DNA of 27,500 nt from Symbiodinium natans (lineage: Eukaryota > Sar > Dinophyceae > Suessiales > Symbiodiniaceae): positions 1,485,292-1,512,791 of the forward strand of contig CAJNDS010001001.1 of the NCBI GenBank assembly GCA_905221605.1. The letters run 5' to 3'. This document shows, piece by piece, positions 19,854-27,500 of the stretch. Below the pieces are notes generated by a model that was given only the letters and a program-made list of their open reading frames with translations, had not been told where the DNA came from and did not search any database. Positions within the stretch are counted from its first letter, which is position 1. Each line of letters opens with the position of its first letter. Both the position numbers and the translations under genes were made by a program.

Positions 19854-20461
19854 TCAGGAGGCGGGGATACGTGCGCAGGCTCTGACAGGGCAAAGCTGGA
19901 CGCAGGCCCACGTGGAACAGAACCCATAGGATAGCCAACGGCATGCTCATCAGGGCTCTGCGTGAGCCCATGTTCAAAGTCAGCCTGCGGTGACTGGGAG
20001 GCAGGAATCTCTCCAAGAAGCGGGCTGGTAAGGAAGGTTTCTCCTGGTGTGTCTAGTGAAGTCACTCTGTGGTTTTCAAACACATCACACCTCATGAGGA
20101 GGTGCCCGGACGGGGCCGTCATGAGTGGATGCTCGACAGAACCTGGACTTAGCTCATACTCCCATCCTCCAGGGCCCGGGATTAGAAGCTTGAGATCCTC
20201 ATCTCGTTCACTTAAGACTAAAATGGCATTCTTGGCGCGGAGGGAACGAAGGCCAAGGAGAGCGGGTAGGCCCGCTCCTGTACCACCCACAACAGGTGCC
20301 TCAAAATGGCATCTGGAGTTGCATTCCTCTCCATCCTTGATGGCATGAACACCAATGGGCAGCTTCACTGACCAAGTGCATTGCTGGGTACCTTGTCCTA
20401 CACCTGCTATGGAAAGGGGTGCGTTCAGCTGCCGTTGCGTGACCGGAAGTCCAAGGTTGCT
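19778..20461 (-). CDS. Protease C-terminal part and linker (shifted frame)
   Basis: There is no independent start. This is the -1 frame relative to gag, open across the gag stop at 20425. It reads PVTQRQLNAPLSIAGVGQGT, then VKLPIGVH, then APVVGGTGAGLPALLGLRSL, which has the pattern of the second half of a retropepsin in copia polyproteins: a flap-like glycine region, then PALLGL. Residues after that are a Ser/Pro-rich linker ending in a TGA at 19778-19780. No slippery heptamer is visible at the junction, so I read the frame change as an indel rather than programmed frameshifting. The exact breakpoint cannot be fixed without an intact relative. Confidence 0.7.
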   Translation of the reverse strand, partial: SNLGLPVTQRQLNAPLSIAGVGQGTQQCTWSVKLPIGVHAIKDGEECNSRCHFEAPVVGGTGAGLPALLGLRSLRAKNAILVLSERDEDLKLLIPGPGGWEYELSPGSVEHPLMTAPSGHLLMRCDVFENHRVTSLDTPGETFLTSPLLGEIPASQSPQADFEHGLTQSPDEHAVGYPMGSVPRGPASSFALSEPAHVSPPPETAHFTSSQARVQPRSKTSRSRSTE

Positions 20462-23400
20462 GCACTTGTGGCCAACTGGCGTACCCAGCGGAGGCCTGCA
20501 AGGTTGGTGTAGGCACCAGGATCAATTAGGATGCATTGGTAGTCTTGGTGGCTAGTGCTATGCAGGACCATGGCCTGGGAGCCCTCGCACTCAGGAACAC
20601 TGGGCCACCATGGGAAAATGCGGCTAGCGTGGAAGGCTTCGAAGTTGTACGGGGACTCTCCAGGCTCCTCATCAGCTGCGGCGGCTGGAGGCGGAGTGTT
20701 CATTTCGTAGGTCTCGGGTCTACGTGTGAGCGTGCGCGCGCCTGCATCTGTCGCACAGCTCTCCTCCGACGCTGCTCGGGAGGGATGCTCAGAGGTTGGC
20801 TGCGAGGGACCTGGCGTCTCGTAGTCAGCTCTATACGAGAAGCGAGCTATGACTCGGGCAGAACCGCGGCACACAGGGCAGCTCATGCGAGCTTGAGGGT
20901 GCATGAGGTATTCAGTCCAACATGCAGTGTGGTACAAATGCCGGCACACAAGCCGCACCACACTGTCCCTCTCCAGATACTCCTCACGACAGAGGGCGCA
21001 GCTGTCATCCAGGGCATCGTAGTCGTGATGATCCCAGGTGTCAGGGACTTGGATCACACGCCGATGCCTGTTGCGTTGTTGCGAGCGTCGGGTTTGCACC
21101 ACCTGTTGGGCCTGACGAAAGGTTTCGATCTGGCCCTGCTGCGCTCCTTCAAGCCTTGACACGATGCCCATGCCTGGCTCACCCTCTATGGCTTCCCCCA
21201 ACCATCGTCGCGTGGTGAGCACAGTTGTTGCGGCCAGGCCATCTATGGCCTGGGTGGAGGGCCCCTCTAAGGAAGACAGGCCTGGTTCTCCAGACCCATG
21301 CAGCCCACCCACCAGAGGTACGTGGGCGGGGGCTTCATGGTGAGTAGGTTGCAGAAAGCTGAACAAGGGCATTTGCGCCCACGTTGGTAGCGTGGGGGGC
21401 GACTGGGTCCAAATGACCTGCGTGGCGACTGGTGGAAGAGGCACCTGTGGGGGCGAAGCGTGTGCGCCTGCCTGTGCACCTGCCTGTGTACCTGGAGGCA
21501 TTTGTGGGCCGGATCCACACGCACACGGGTTAGGGCCTAAACCACTACAACCCATATGAGGGGAATGGGGCATGGATCCGGCGCAAGCTTGTGAGGAAAC
21601 CTGTGCACCTGCCTGCATACCTGGAGGCACCTGCGGGCCGGGTCCACGTGCACACGGGTTAGGGCCTAAACCACTATAACCCATATGAGGGGGGTGGGGC
21701 ATGGACCCAGCAGTGTTTGCGGAAGCCTGTGCGCCTGCCTGTGCTTGGGAGCTTTGCGCGTTGCTGCCTGGCGGGTGGAAGGCACCCCGACTGCGCAGAT
21801 AGGTGGCCCACGCATCGTTGTCTGTGGCAAAAGACCAGGAACTGTCTGTGTCCCCGGCTGCCTGGTCTGAGGGGACGGCCATGAACACAAAATCTGCCAA
21901 AGGGCCTTGGGCAGGGATCTCGTCAGCTACGCCAGCGCTGGCATAGAAATTTGGATTAGGGGCAGCGCCTGCTGTGCTGACTTGATGCTGATGCCCGTCG
22001 GTGCGCGGGAGGTGGCACTCACGGCTCAAGTGATTTTCGCTCCCGCATCTAAAGCATCGCATCCTTTGACCATCCTTGCCCAGCGGATTGCGGGCTCGAC
22101 CCTTGCCCTTGCCATTGGAGCGCTTGCCCCGGCCCTTGCCCTTTCTTCCCTTGAAGCCCGGGAACATCATGGCTACCTCCTCGTCGTCTAGAGAGGCAAG
22201 GAATGCTGCAACATTTGGCCGCCTGCCCTTTCCCCAGGATTTGTTCTTCCCTTTGCCCTTGCCACTCTGCCGGCCGATGTACCGCCTGGTGAAGCGGCGC
22301 ACAGCGCGCGTGGGACGACCCATGTACTTTCGCCAGGTGGCCTTTGCGCGGCTGTAGGACCAGAACAGATGTTCTTGCAACGACGCCTCATCTGTCCAGC
22401 CCTCGGGAGTGGCACTCGGGACCTCAGTATGGCCGGTCGATGATGCAGTGTCCGTGTCGGTGGCCCCGTCAGACTCGAGATCAGCAAGGAAGGCACTCTG
22501 TTGCTGGACCTCGAACTGCAACCCCGAACCGCTAAACTCATCTCCCCCATAACCCCAACTAGCGGTGGCGCTGCTGGACTGCTCTGCTGCCCCGTGAGCC
22601 ATGTACGCTGCATGGTGCTCGGCAGTGCTGGAGTTACGTCCTCTTAGGGCTGCAGCTATGTTACCTGGAGAGTGTTCCACTATGTGTCCCATCCTACGGA
22701 GCTGGGTCTTCAGGACCTGGAACTCCTGTTCATCATTAGGGAATCTGCCCTGGAGAGGCAACAGAAGCTGCAACAACTCCGAGTCGTTGACTTCGCAGGC
22801 GCGCAAAAGAATGTATGCTAGTCCGGTGATTGACATCGTGAGCTGTCCCAGATCAAAAGAGCGTTGACGAATCAAGTCAAACCGGGTGATTAATTCGTCG
22901 ATCCTTTCATTGCCTTGGCGACTAAAGTTAAACAGGTCTGTGATACTGGTCAACCTCAGTTCTTCACCCAGGTCAGCAAATCGCTCGGCCAAGGCATGCA
23001 TGATGTATGTGAGTGGGTCTACATGATGGCCATTTATGGCCCCCCCGTGTATGAGGGTCATAGGCGGTATGGTACGGCAAAACTCGTAGGCAGTTCCCTT
23101 GAGGCTCATAGTCAGGAGAGCCGCCTTTCGCGAAGGATCACCCTCTGCCGCGATGGACCACGTGAGGACATCCTGGGCCCAGTGACGGAAGGGATATCTG
23201 TGGGCCATGTCCGGGGACCATGCCGGGGGCATCCTGGGAACTGCGCTGCCGGGAATCATGTGCATGAACGCTGCACCCCAACCCACTATGATAAGAGAAA
23301 AAGCCACTAGAGTTAAACCCTGCGGCCTGCTTAATCCCCTAGCGAAACCCAGAAAAGAACCAAGACTAGGGTCACTTATGGTCTTAGAGGGTGGGGGTGA

Positions 23401-24042
23401 TGCTACTGTTGCAGCTGTGGCTGCAGTGTGCTCGCTGTCCCCAGTGACAGACACCAGGAGTGCGAGCACGCACACAATGCCCAGGGATGGGCACACAGCA
23501 CAAAGGGCTTTGCAAATGGCCACCATCTGTCCCAGCAGAATCAGGAGCACATTGGGGACGGACACGAATGGAAAGGCCCGTAGGCCACATCTTTCCTGTC
23601 CGCCGCCAACTGCGCTCAAGCGATTTTGCTGGGGCAGAAGGTAGCCCGCTTCTGTAAAAGCCATGGCGGAGTAGCCGATCGTAGCGTCCGGGTCCGGTTG
23701 CGCGTCGCCGTATACGTGCGCGCTCCATTCGTCGACCCAGTCCGGTGTAAAGGGCTCGGTGGCATACATCTCGTGATGAGAATACCAAAAGGGCGTCATG
23801 TATGGCGTGCTTTCACGCGAATTCCGGGGACCGCGGCCAGGTAGATGTGGAGAAAAGGGTGTACCGTCTGGCTTGCTCCACCTGGTCCACGATCGAAACT
23901 GTGCTGCGCCGTGCAGCCGCATCCGCCGGTGAAGGCGAGATGATGCCACTTCCCAAGTCGGCCCTGGCAACGGAGCATGAGCTCCGCTACCAAGTCCGAA
24001 GACAAGGAGTAGCAGAAAACATGTCACCACGGAAGGCTTCAT
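20425..24042 (-). CDS. Gag polyprotein with membrane N-terminus, CCHC knuckle, RING-H2 and start of protease
   Basis: This 1205-residue frame starts at an ATG inside the LTR (context AAAATGA). Residues 1-20 look like a signal peptide (MKPSVV then a CFLLLLVFGLG core). Hydrophobic stretches at about 161-200 and 240-262 look like membrane segments. The Gag capsid-like region is about 271-460. A basic Gly/Lys tract (590-650) precedes a CCHC knuckle with C663, C666, H671 and C676. A Pro/Gly/Gln-rich linker with a 43-residue tandem duplication (781-866) follows. A RING-H2 finger has ligands C1015, C1018, C1033, H1035, H1038, C1041, C1055 and C1058. The retropepsin active-site loop is ILIDPGAYTNLAG at 1171-1183, with DPG in place of DTG or DSG. 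The frame then breaks, and protease homology continues in another frame downstream. M271, at the start of the Gag-like part, is an alternative start. Confidence 0.9.
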   Translation of the reverse strand: MKPSVVTCFLLLLVFGLGSGAHAPLPGPTWEVASSRLHRRMRLHGAAQFRSWTRWSKPDGTPFSPHLPGRGPRNSRESTPYMTPFWYSHHEMYATEPFTPDWVDEWSAHVYGDAQPDPDATIGYSAMAFTEAGYLLPQQNRLSAVGGGQERCGLRAFPFVSVPNVLLILLGQMVAICKALCAVCPSLGIVCVLALLVSVTGDSEHTAATAATVASPPPSKTISDPSLGSFLGFARGLSRPQGLTLVAFSLIIVGWGAAFMHMIPGSAVPRMPPAWSPDMAHRYPFRHWAQDVLTWSIAAEGDPSRKAALLTMSLKGTAYEFCRTIPPMTLIHGGAINGHHVDPLTYIMHALAERFADLGEELRLTSITDLFNFSRQGNERIDELITRFDLIRQRSFDLGQLTMSITGLAYILLRACEVNDSELLQLLLPLQGRFPNDEQEFQVLKTQLRRMGHIVEHSPGNIAAALRGRNSSTAEHHAAYMAHGAAEQSSSATASWGYGGDEFSGSGLQFEVQQQSAFLADLESDGATDTDTASSTGHTEVPSATPEGWTDEASLQEHLFWSYSRAKATWRKYMGRPTRAVRRFTRRYIGRQSGKGKGKNKSWGKGRRPNVAAFLASLDDEEVAMMFPGFKGRKGKGRGKRSNGKGKGRARNPLGKDGQRMRCFRCGSENHLSRECHLPRTDGHQHQVSTAGAAPNPNFYASAGVADEIPAQGPLADFVFMAVPSDQAAGDTDSSWSFATDNDAWATYLRSRGAFHPPGSNAQSSQAQAGAQASANTAGSMPHPPHMGYSGLGPNPCARGPGPQVPPGMQAGAQVSSQACAGSMPHSPHMGCSGLGPNPCACGSGPQMPPGTQAGAQAGAHASPPQVPLPPVATQVIWTQSPPTLPTWAQMPLFSFLQPTHHEAPAHVPLVGGLHGSGEPGLSSLEGPSTQAIDGLAATTVLTTRRWLGEAIEGEPGMGIVSRLEGAQQGQIETFRQAQQVVQTRRSQQRNRHRRVIQVPDTWDHHDYDALDDSCALCREEYLERDSVVRLVCRHLYHTACWTEYLMHPQARMSCPVCRGSARVIARFSYRADYETPGPSQPTSEHPSRAASEESCATDAGARTLTRRPETYEMNTPPPAAAADEEPGESPYNFEAFHASRIFPWWPSVPECEGSQAMVLHSTSHQDYQCILIDPGAYTNLAGLRWVRQLATSAATLDFRSRNGS
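21463..21702 (-). repeat. 129-bp in-frame tandem duplication in the Gag linker
   Basis: There are two copies (21574-21702 and 21463-21573, the second shorter) of a segment encoding MPHPPHMGYSGLGPNPCARG and MPHSPHMGCSGLGPNPCACG, each followed by a QAGAQ-rich tail. The period is 43 codons, so the reading frame is kept. It looks like a recent internal duplication in a disordered linker between knuckle and RING. Confidence 0.85.
23982..23992 (-). promoter_or_regulatory. Primer binding site for initiator tRNA-Met
   Basis: The minus strand reads TGGTAGCGGAG directly after the 5' LTR. This complements a tRNA 3' end CUCCGCUACCA, meaning CCA, discriminator A and an acceptor stem with U72. The A1:U72 pair implied by TGGTAGC is the hallmark of eukaryotic initiator tRNA-Met, the usual copia primer. 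The site is inside the open gag frame and is translated as part of Leu-Gly-Ser-Gly. A small inverted repeat CGGAG/CTCCG spans its inner edge. Confidence 0.85.
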
Positions 24043-24157
24043 TTTGCTACCTTTCAGGCTTGGTAACTACGGTTTGAACAGCTGCTCGGCTTCGCGCACC
24101 CATAGAGTTGGCTATACAACCGATACAGCCATACAGGCTAGATGGTTCCCTACAAGT
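23993..24157 (-). repeat. 5' LTR (165 bp)
   Basis: This is an exact direct repeat of 12708-12872. On the minus strand it starts ACTTGTAGGG and ends TTCGGACT, so it lacks the usual TG...CA ends. It abuts the TTTTA duplication on the outside and the primer binding site on the inside. It contains the gag start codon at 24040-24042, so the first 16 complete codons (plus part of the next) lie in the LTR. The promoter must be within the roughly 115 bp upstream of that ATG. I see no convincing TATA box, and dinoflagellate promoters usually lack one. Confidence 0.95.
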
Positions 24158-24162
24158 TTTTA
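24158..24162. repeat. Target-site duplication, right copy (TTTTA)
   Basis: It matches the five bases before the left LTR. Joining the flanks predicts an empty site in which a CACTCA microsatellite is followed by TTTTA and then GTGTACTAATAC. Confidence 0.85.
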
Positions 24163-25146
24163 GTGTACTAATACTTTATTTTGATGATGATTACTATTGT
24201 TATTGTTATTTACACTACTATTTGTAGTTTGTTTGTCCTTTTTCTTGTTATTGTTTGTTCTTGTTTATTCTTCTGAGTAGATCTCATTATTAGTAATATC
24301 ACACACAGACACTCACTCTCCAAATCCAGACGAGGTGGGCTCGCCGGTCGCCCATGTCGGAAAGGGCTTGCAGCAAGCGCACCTGCAGATCTCCCTAAGG
24401 TTTGAACCCTTAGAGCACCCTTTTTAACCCGCATAACCCTTATGACTTTCTTTCCCTTAAACCCTCAAACCCTCGAAACCACCGGAACCGGAGGCAGAAC
24501 CATACCCACAGCCCAACAGTGCTTTGGGGCGCTCCCTTAAAGGTCTCGTAAGGAAAGCTACAACCCAGCAAGTGACCTCTTCATCGCGGAATTGGGGTGG
24601 TTTCGTGTTTCGGGTGCTCCTTGAAAGATCTCGCGAGGAAGCTCCTCTCTCTGGTAACGGGCGAAGAAAAGGGGGTATTGGCACTAGGCTCCCCGAACCT
24701 CTGGAGCTCTCCTGACTACTGTAAACCTCTCATCTCCGAAACCCTATACCCTTTTGCGGTAGGCTTCTGAAGACTTCTGAGGATTCTCGTCCAGTCGGTG
24801 GGCAGTATGGTTGACTGATCCCTGCCACGACCAGTCGGTCACTGTGCTCTTGAACAGTGCAACCGATCGCGCAGCTACTGACTTCGAAATCTGGCTGCAC
24901 ATACGAACTTGAACTGACGAAAGATGAGGTCTTGAATACGCGTCAACTCCGGAAGGTATGAGTACAGGCTATCACCCTCAATTCCAGCACCAAGCCCCTG
25001 AAACTCAAGGTGAAGCCAACTCACCCATGTGTGAGAGACCTGCTGCGGTGCTCCAGGTCGCCAAAAAGACTGGAAGCCCTCTGGGCTCAAACCCTTTTTT
25101 AAGACTGGAGCTGAGGCCAGCGCAGCATCCATCCATCCAGCTTAGG
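24163..25146. other. AT-rich then mixed sequence, no gene seen
   Basis: The first 130 bp right of the insertion are AT-rich with TTG/TTA trinucleotide runs. The rest contains isolated CCCTAAA-like words only. Confidence 0.55.
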
Positions 25147-25206
25147 CCCTAAACCCTAAACCCTAAACCCTAAACCCTAAACCCTAAACCCTAAACCCTA
25201 AACCCT
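25147..25206 (-). repeat. Perfect CCCTAAA array
   Basis: Eight perfect CCCTAAA units plus CCCT. Short CCCTAAA or TTTAGGG patches nearby are at 25345-25365, 25981-26007 and 27108-27134. Confidence 0.95.
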
Positions 25207-25387
25207 GCAAACTGTCCGCCGCCCAGGGCGCCGCCAGGGAAAGCCGCAAGTCCCCGGTGCCGACGCCCGGGCGCCCACAAGGCGCAGTCAGGGCGAGGGC
25301 GGCATCGCCTGAGCTGCCGGGTTTACGTTTTACGGTTCCGGGTTTGGGTTTAGGGTTGAGGTTTTGAGCCTGTCCCGACAGCCTTGC

Positions 25388-25498
25388 TTGAAAGTTCAGT
25401 GGGGTGCCTGTAAGTAGCGTTACAAGTATCCTGAATAAGGTCATAACCATAGCTGCCCCTGCGTATGATGACCCTGCTTCTACGCACCCATGAACCTC
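25388..25498. repeat. MITE-like inverted-repeat element, copy E
   Basis: The left end is TTGAAAGTTCAGTGGGG. The right end is CACCCATGAACCTCC. The interior has GTCATAACCATAG, as in copy C. Confidence 0.5.
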
Positions 25499-26879
25499 CC
25501 TTTCGGGTTTGGGCGTGGAACTTTTGGTTCGGGTTTCTCGCCACCTGCCTAGCAGGGATTCGGTGCAGGACCCTTTGAACCCTAGTTGCTTGCAACAAGC
25601 CTCGTGATGCAGCAGCCCGGAATCAGCAGACCACTCGCAACAGTGCGAGCTGTGATGCCGCAATCTCTGGGAAAGCTATCTGATATGTCACCTCACAGCC
25701 ATTCCCAGCCCGTTGTGAACCCTAATCCATAAGCCACTTTTCTCGACCACCCTCGCGCTGCTTCCACGGGGCGGGGGATTCAGGCTGTTTTATGTCACAT
25801 ACACTTTCTGGGGGGCCTGGGGCTTGCAGTGCTTTAGGGTTTCCTTCTGGGAGCCTAGGGTGGTTGGGCTCTGTTTGGGGATAGGGCTCCGGGTGTAGTG
25901 TGAAGGGCACAGGGCTCTGTGGGGTTTGGGGCTGACGGTCAACAGCTCTACCCGGCGTTTGTGGAGCTTGGAATGTCTGCCTGAACCCTGAACCCTAAAC
26001 CCTGAACCCCTCCTCATGTGCCATAAACACCCGGGCCACACTACAGCCTCAGGGTCGTCTAACGGGCTTAGGGTTTTAAGGTCCGACTGTAGGACATGAG
26101 GGTCGCCGCTCAGGGCTTAGGGCTTCATACACCGCAACCATCCGCAAGCTGTCGAGGTTCAAGGGACAGACCAACAGTGTAGGGGATAGGAATAGGGGGG
26201 CCCTTGGAGATATAGACCCTCTGAGTAAGGTCCCTGTTGAAGAGAGCCAGAAGAGGGTTAAGAAGGGCTCCCTTTTAAAGGGTCCCCCTTGTCCTACCTA
26301 GGAATGAAACCCTTTGAAACCCTATAAAACCCTACGAAACCCTTATAAAGCCTAAGAAGGGTCCTACCTAGGAGACAGACCCCTTCTGAGAAGAGGGCCT
26401 CCAGCTCTCTCTCTCAGGCTTTGGGTGCAGGCCAGGTGCAGATTGGCCCGAGCATCCCGTCAAGCTCCACCTGCTTCAAACGCGCACTGCATGCGCTTTG
26501 CTGAAAAGAGTTGGGCGATCATGCATAAGTTCAGAATGGTGACACATCAAGCTGGCAGAACGACCACAGCTATGGCGTCTTGACAGCAGAGTTCGGTCAC
26601 ACATTGGCAAATACCGTAGACTGTCGTACCTTTCCCTGCATGTTATTAAGATCGTACATCTGGAGATCGCGAGCACTTGATCTACAAGTCCCAAATATAA
26701 AGCACACCCTCAAGCCCCCAACCCTACACCCGACGTAGAAGTGCCCAAGACTTGGGGGATAACGAAAATAGGGGACCCTAAAACAAACCCTTACATAGTA
26801 GGATCCCCTCACAATCAGGACTCCAACAAGGTACCCCCCCCGAATATCGAAAACCCTTGATGGGGTGCGGGATGTTGAT
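25499..26879. other. No gene; local short repeats
   Basis: At 26240-26410 phrases such as GTCCTACCTAGGA and CCCTTATAAAG recur twice, similar in style to the 7440-7672 repeat. No convincing coding frame. Confidence 0.5.
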
Positions 26880-27013
26880 TTGAAGGTTCAGGGTACTTCT
26901 AAGCCCAATTAAAACCGTACTTGTAACCCCCCTAAGTCTCCTAAGTTCAGTTCTCTCAGTCGGTGTGAAGTAGACTTATAATTGGGGCTATGAAGTACCC
27001 ATGAACCTCCAAG
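26880..27013. repeat. MITE-like inverted-repeat element, copy F (best preserved ends)
   Basis: The left end reads TTGAAGGTTCAGGGTACTTC and continues TAAGCCCAATTA. The reverse complement of the right end reads TTGGAGGTTCATGGGTACTT and continues CATAGCCCCAATTA. The inverted match is about 33 bp with few differences. Confidence 0.65.
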
Positions 27014-27147
27014 CAAGGGGGGAGGGTCTGCCCCCCTGCACCTGTCTCTCCAGCGGCAACTCCGCGAGGTGGCTCTGGAGCAGGGAGACGTCGCCTCAAA
27101 TCTTAGGGTTTGGATGGAGTTTAGGGTTTAGGGTAAGGTTCAGCTCA

Positions 27148-27352
27148 GTTGTACAGCTCCGTTGCAGTTCCGCTACAGGTCCGTTACAGGTCCGCTATCA
27201 AGTTGCTGCTTCTGCTACGGCCCCGTTACAACTTCCGATACAGCATCGCGGCAGCCGGTAACGCTCAGTTGCGGCCTTCCGTTACAGCTCCGCGGCAAAT
27301 CTGTTACAGTTCCACTCCTTTCCGTTACAGTTTCTGTTATAAGGCCCGTTAC
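27148..27352. repeat. 11-bp minisatellite-like tract
   Basis: Units like CCGTTACAGGT, CCGCTACAGGT, CCGTTGCAGTT and CCGTTACAGCT follow with degenerate spacers, about twelve recognisable units. Confidence 0.75.
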
Positions 27353-27396
27353 CGGCGAGCAGTAGAGGCCTGCACATGATGGTAGAGCCCCGCCCC

Positions 27397-27484
27397 AACC
27401 CTAAACCCCAAACCCTAAACCCCAAACCCTAAACCCTAAACCCTAAACCCTAAACCCTAAACCCTAAACCCTAAACCCTAAACC
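27397..27484 (-). repeat. CCCTAAA array near the right edge
   Basis: About twelve units, the left ones with CCCCAAA variants and the last eight perfect, ending at AACCAAACTG. Confidence 0.95.
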
Positions 27485-27500
27485 AAACTGCTCCCCAAGG

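Larger units (their letters stand above)
12708..24157 (-). mobile_element. Complete Ty1/copia-type LTR retrotransposon with accessory domains (11.45 kb)
   Basis: The element is bounded by two 165-bp direct repeats that I read as identical, by a 5-bp duplication TTTTA immediately outside both ends, and by a tRNA primer binding site directly inside the right-hand (5') LTR. The coding content on the minus strand runs Gag, zinc knuckle, RING, protease, 2OG dioxygenase-like, methyltransferase-like, integrase, reverse transcriptase, RNase H. Integrase before RT is the copia order. The coding region is split by three frame changes (near 20425-20461, 19778-19853 and 17520-17581) and two in-frame stops (TAG at 18381-18383, TGA at 13019-13021), so this copy is probably not autonomous as it stands. 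Only about 60 bp separate the last stop from the 3' LTR, and I see no polypurine tract there. It is larger than a usual 5-6 kb copia element because of the extra domains. Confidence 0.95.

Noticed and set aside
20425-20480. Programmed -1 frameshift between gag and protease
   Set aside because: No X-XXY-YYZ slippery heptamer is present in the overlap, and the break falls within the protease domain, where an indel is more likely.
21520-21680. Telomere-like GGGTTAGGGCCTAAAC words inside the element
   Set aside because: They are part of the 129-bp coding duplication (Gly-Leu-Gly-Pro-Asn-Pro) and not heptamer arrays.
13385-24077. Many plus-strand open frames opposite the retrotransposon
   Set aside because: They are mirror frames of GC-rich polyprotein coding sequence, with no independent motifs.
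24040-24090. Relict dinoflagellate spliced leader upstream of gag
   Set aside because: The minus strand has CCGTAGTTACCAAGCC, which matches the spliced leader only in the first six bases; too weak.
1-27500. tRNA, rRNA, CRISPR or bacterial operon features
   Set aside because: No cloverleaf-like or rRNA-like stretch and no regularly spaced repeat array with unique spacers was seen; the heptamer arrays have no spacers.

Overview
The window looks like nuclear DNA from a dinoflagellate, probably of the Symbiodiniaceae type. The TTTAGGG/CCCTAAA heptamer (telomere repeat of plants, many algae and dinoflagellates) occurs everywhere, in both orientations. Genes are very sparse. The one large coding block is a Ty1/copia-type polyprotein whose layout resembles dinoflagellate elements: lysine/glycine-rich Gag tail, CCHC knuckle, DPGA protease, HVDD reverse transcriptase. 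The taxon is an inference, because no rRNA, spliced-leader or conserved cellular gene is present.

Layout. Bases 1-12702 and 24163-27500 are gene-poor accessory DNA. They hold interstitial telomere-like arrays, microsatellites, a local tandem repeat (7440-7672), an 11-mer minisatellite-like tract (27148-27352) and six short copies of what appears to be a terminal-inverted-repeat, MITE-like family (about 1037-1153, 3113-3231, 5216-5288, 12333-12485, 25388-25498, 26880-27013). One small open frame with protein-like composition lies at 6266-6670 on the minus strand. Otherwise I see no convincing cellular gene.

Bases 12703-24162 are a single complete LTR retrotransposon on the minus strand. It has two LTRs of 165 bp with no mismatch between them, a 5-bp target duplication TTTTA on both sides, and an initiator-tRNA-Met primer binding site abutting the 5' LTR. 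Reading along the minus strand, it encodes: a signal-peptide-like start and membrane segments fused to Gag, a CCHC zinc knuckle, a RING-H2 finger and an aspartic protease; then a 2-oxoglutarate/Fe(II) dioxygenase-like domain (HxD...H...R) resembling the TET/JBP class; then a degenerate region with DNA C5-methyltransferase-like motifs; then a Cys-rich zinc region, integrase (D,D,E), copia reverse transcriptase and RNase H. Three frame changes and two in-frame stops break this reading frame even though the LTRs are identical.

The most interesting content is the cargo of the retrotransposon. A DNA-base-oxidation-type enzyme, a methyltransferase-like remnant, a RING finger and a secretory/membrane N-terminus are not part of the ordinary copia set. 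The gag start codon lies inside the LTR and the primer binding site is translated. Dinoflagellate DNA is known to contain large amounts of 5-hydroxymethyluracil, so a mobile TET/JBP-like oxygenase would be biologically meaningful there. That link is an inference.
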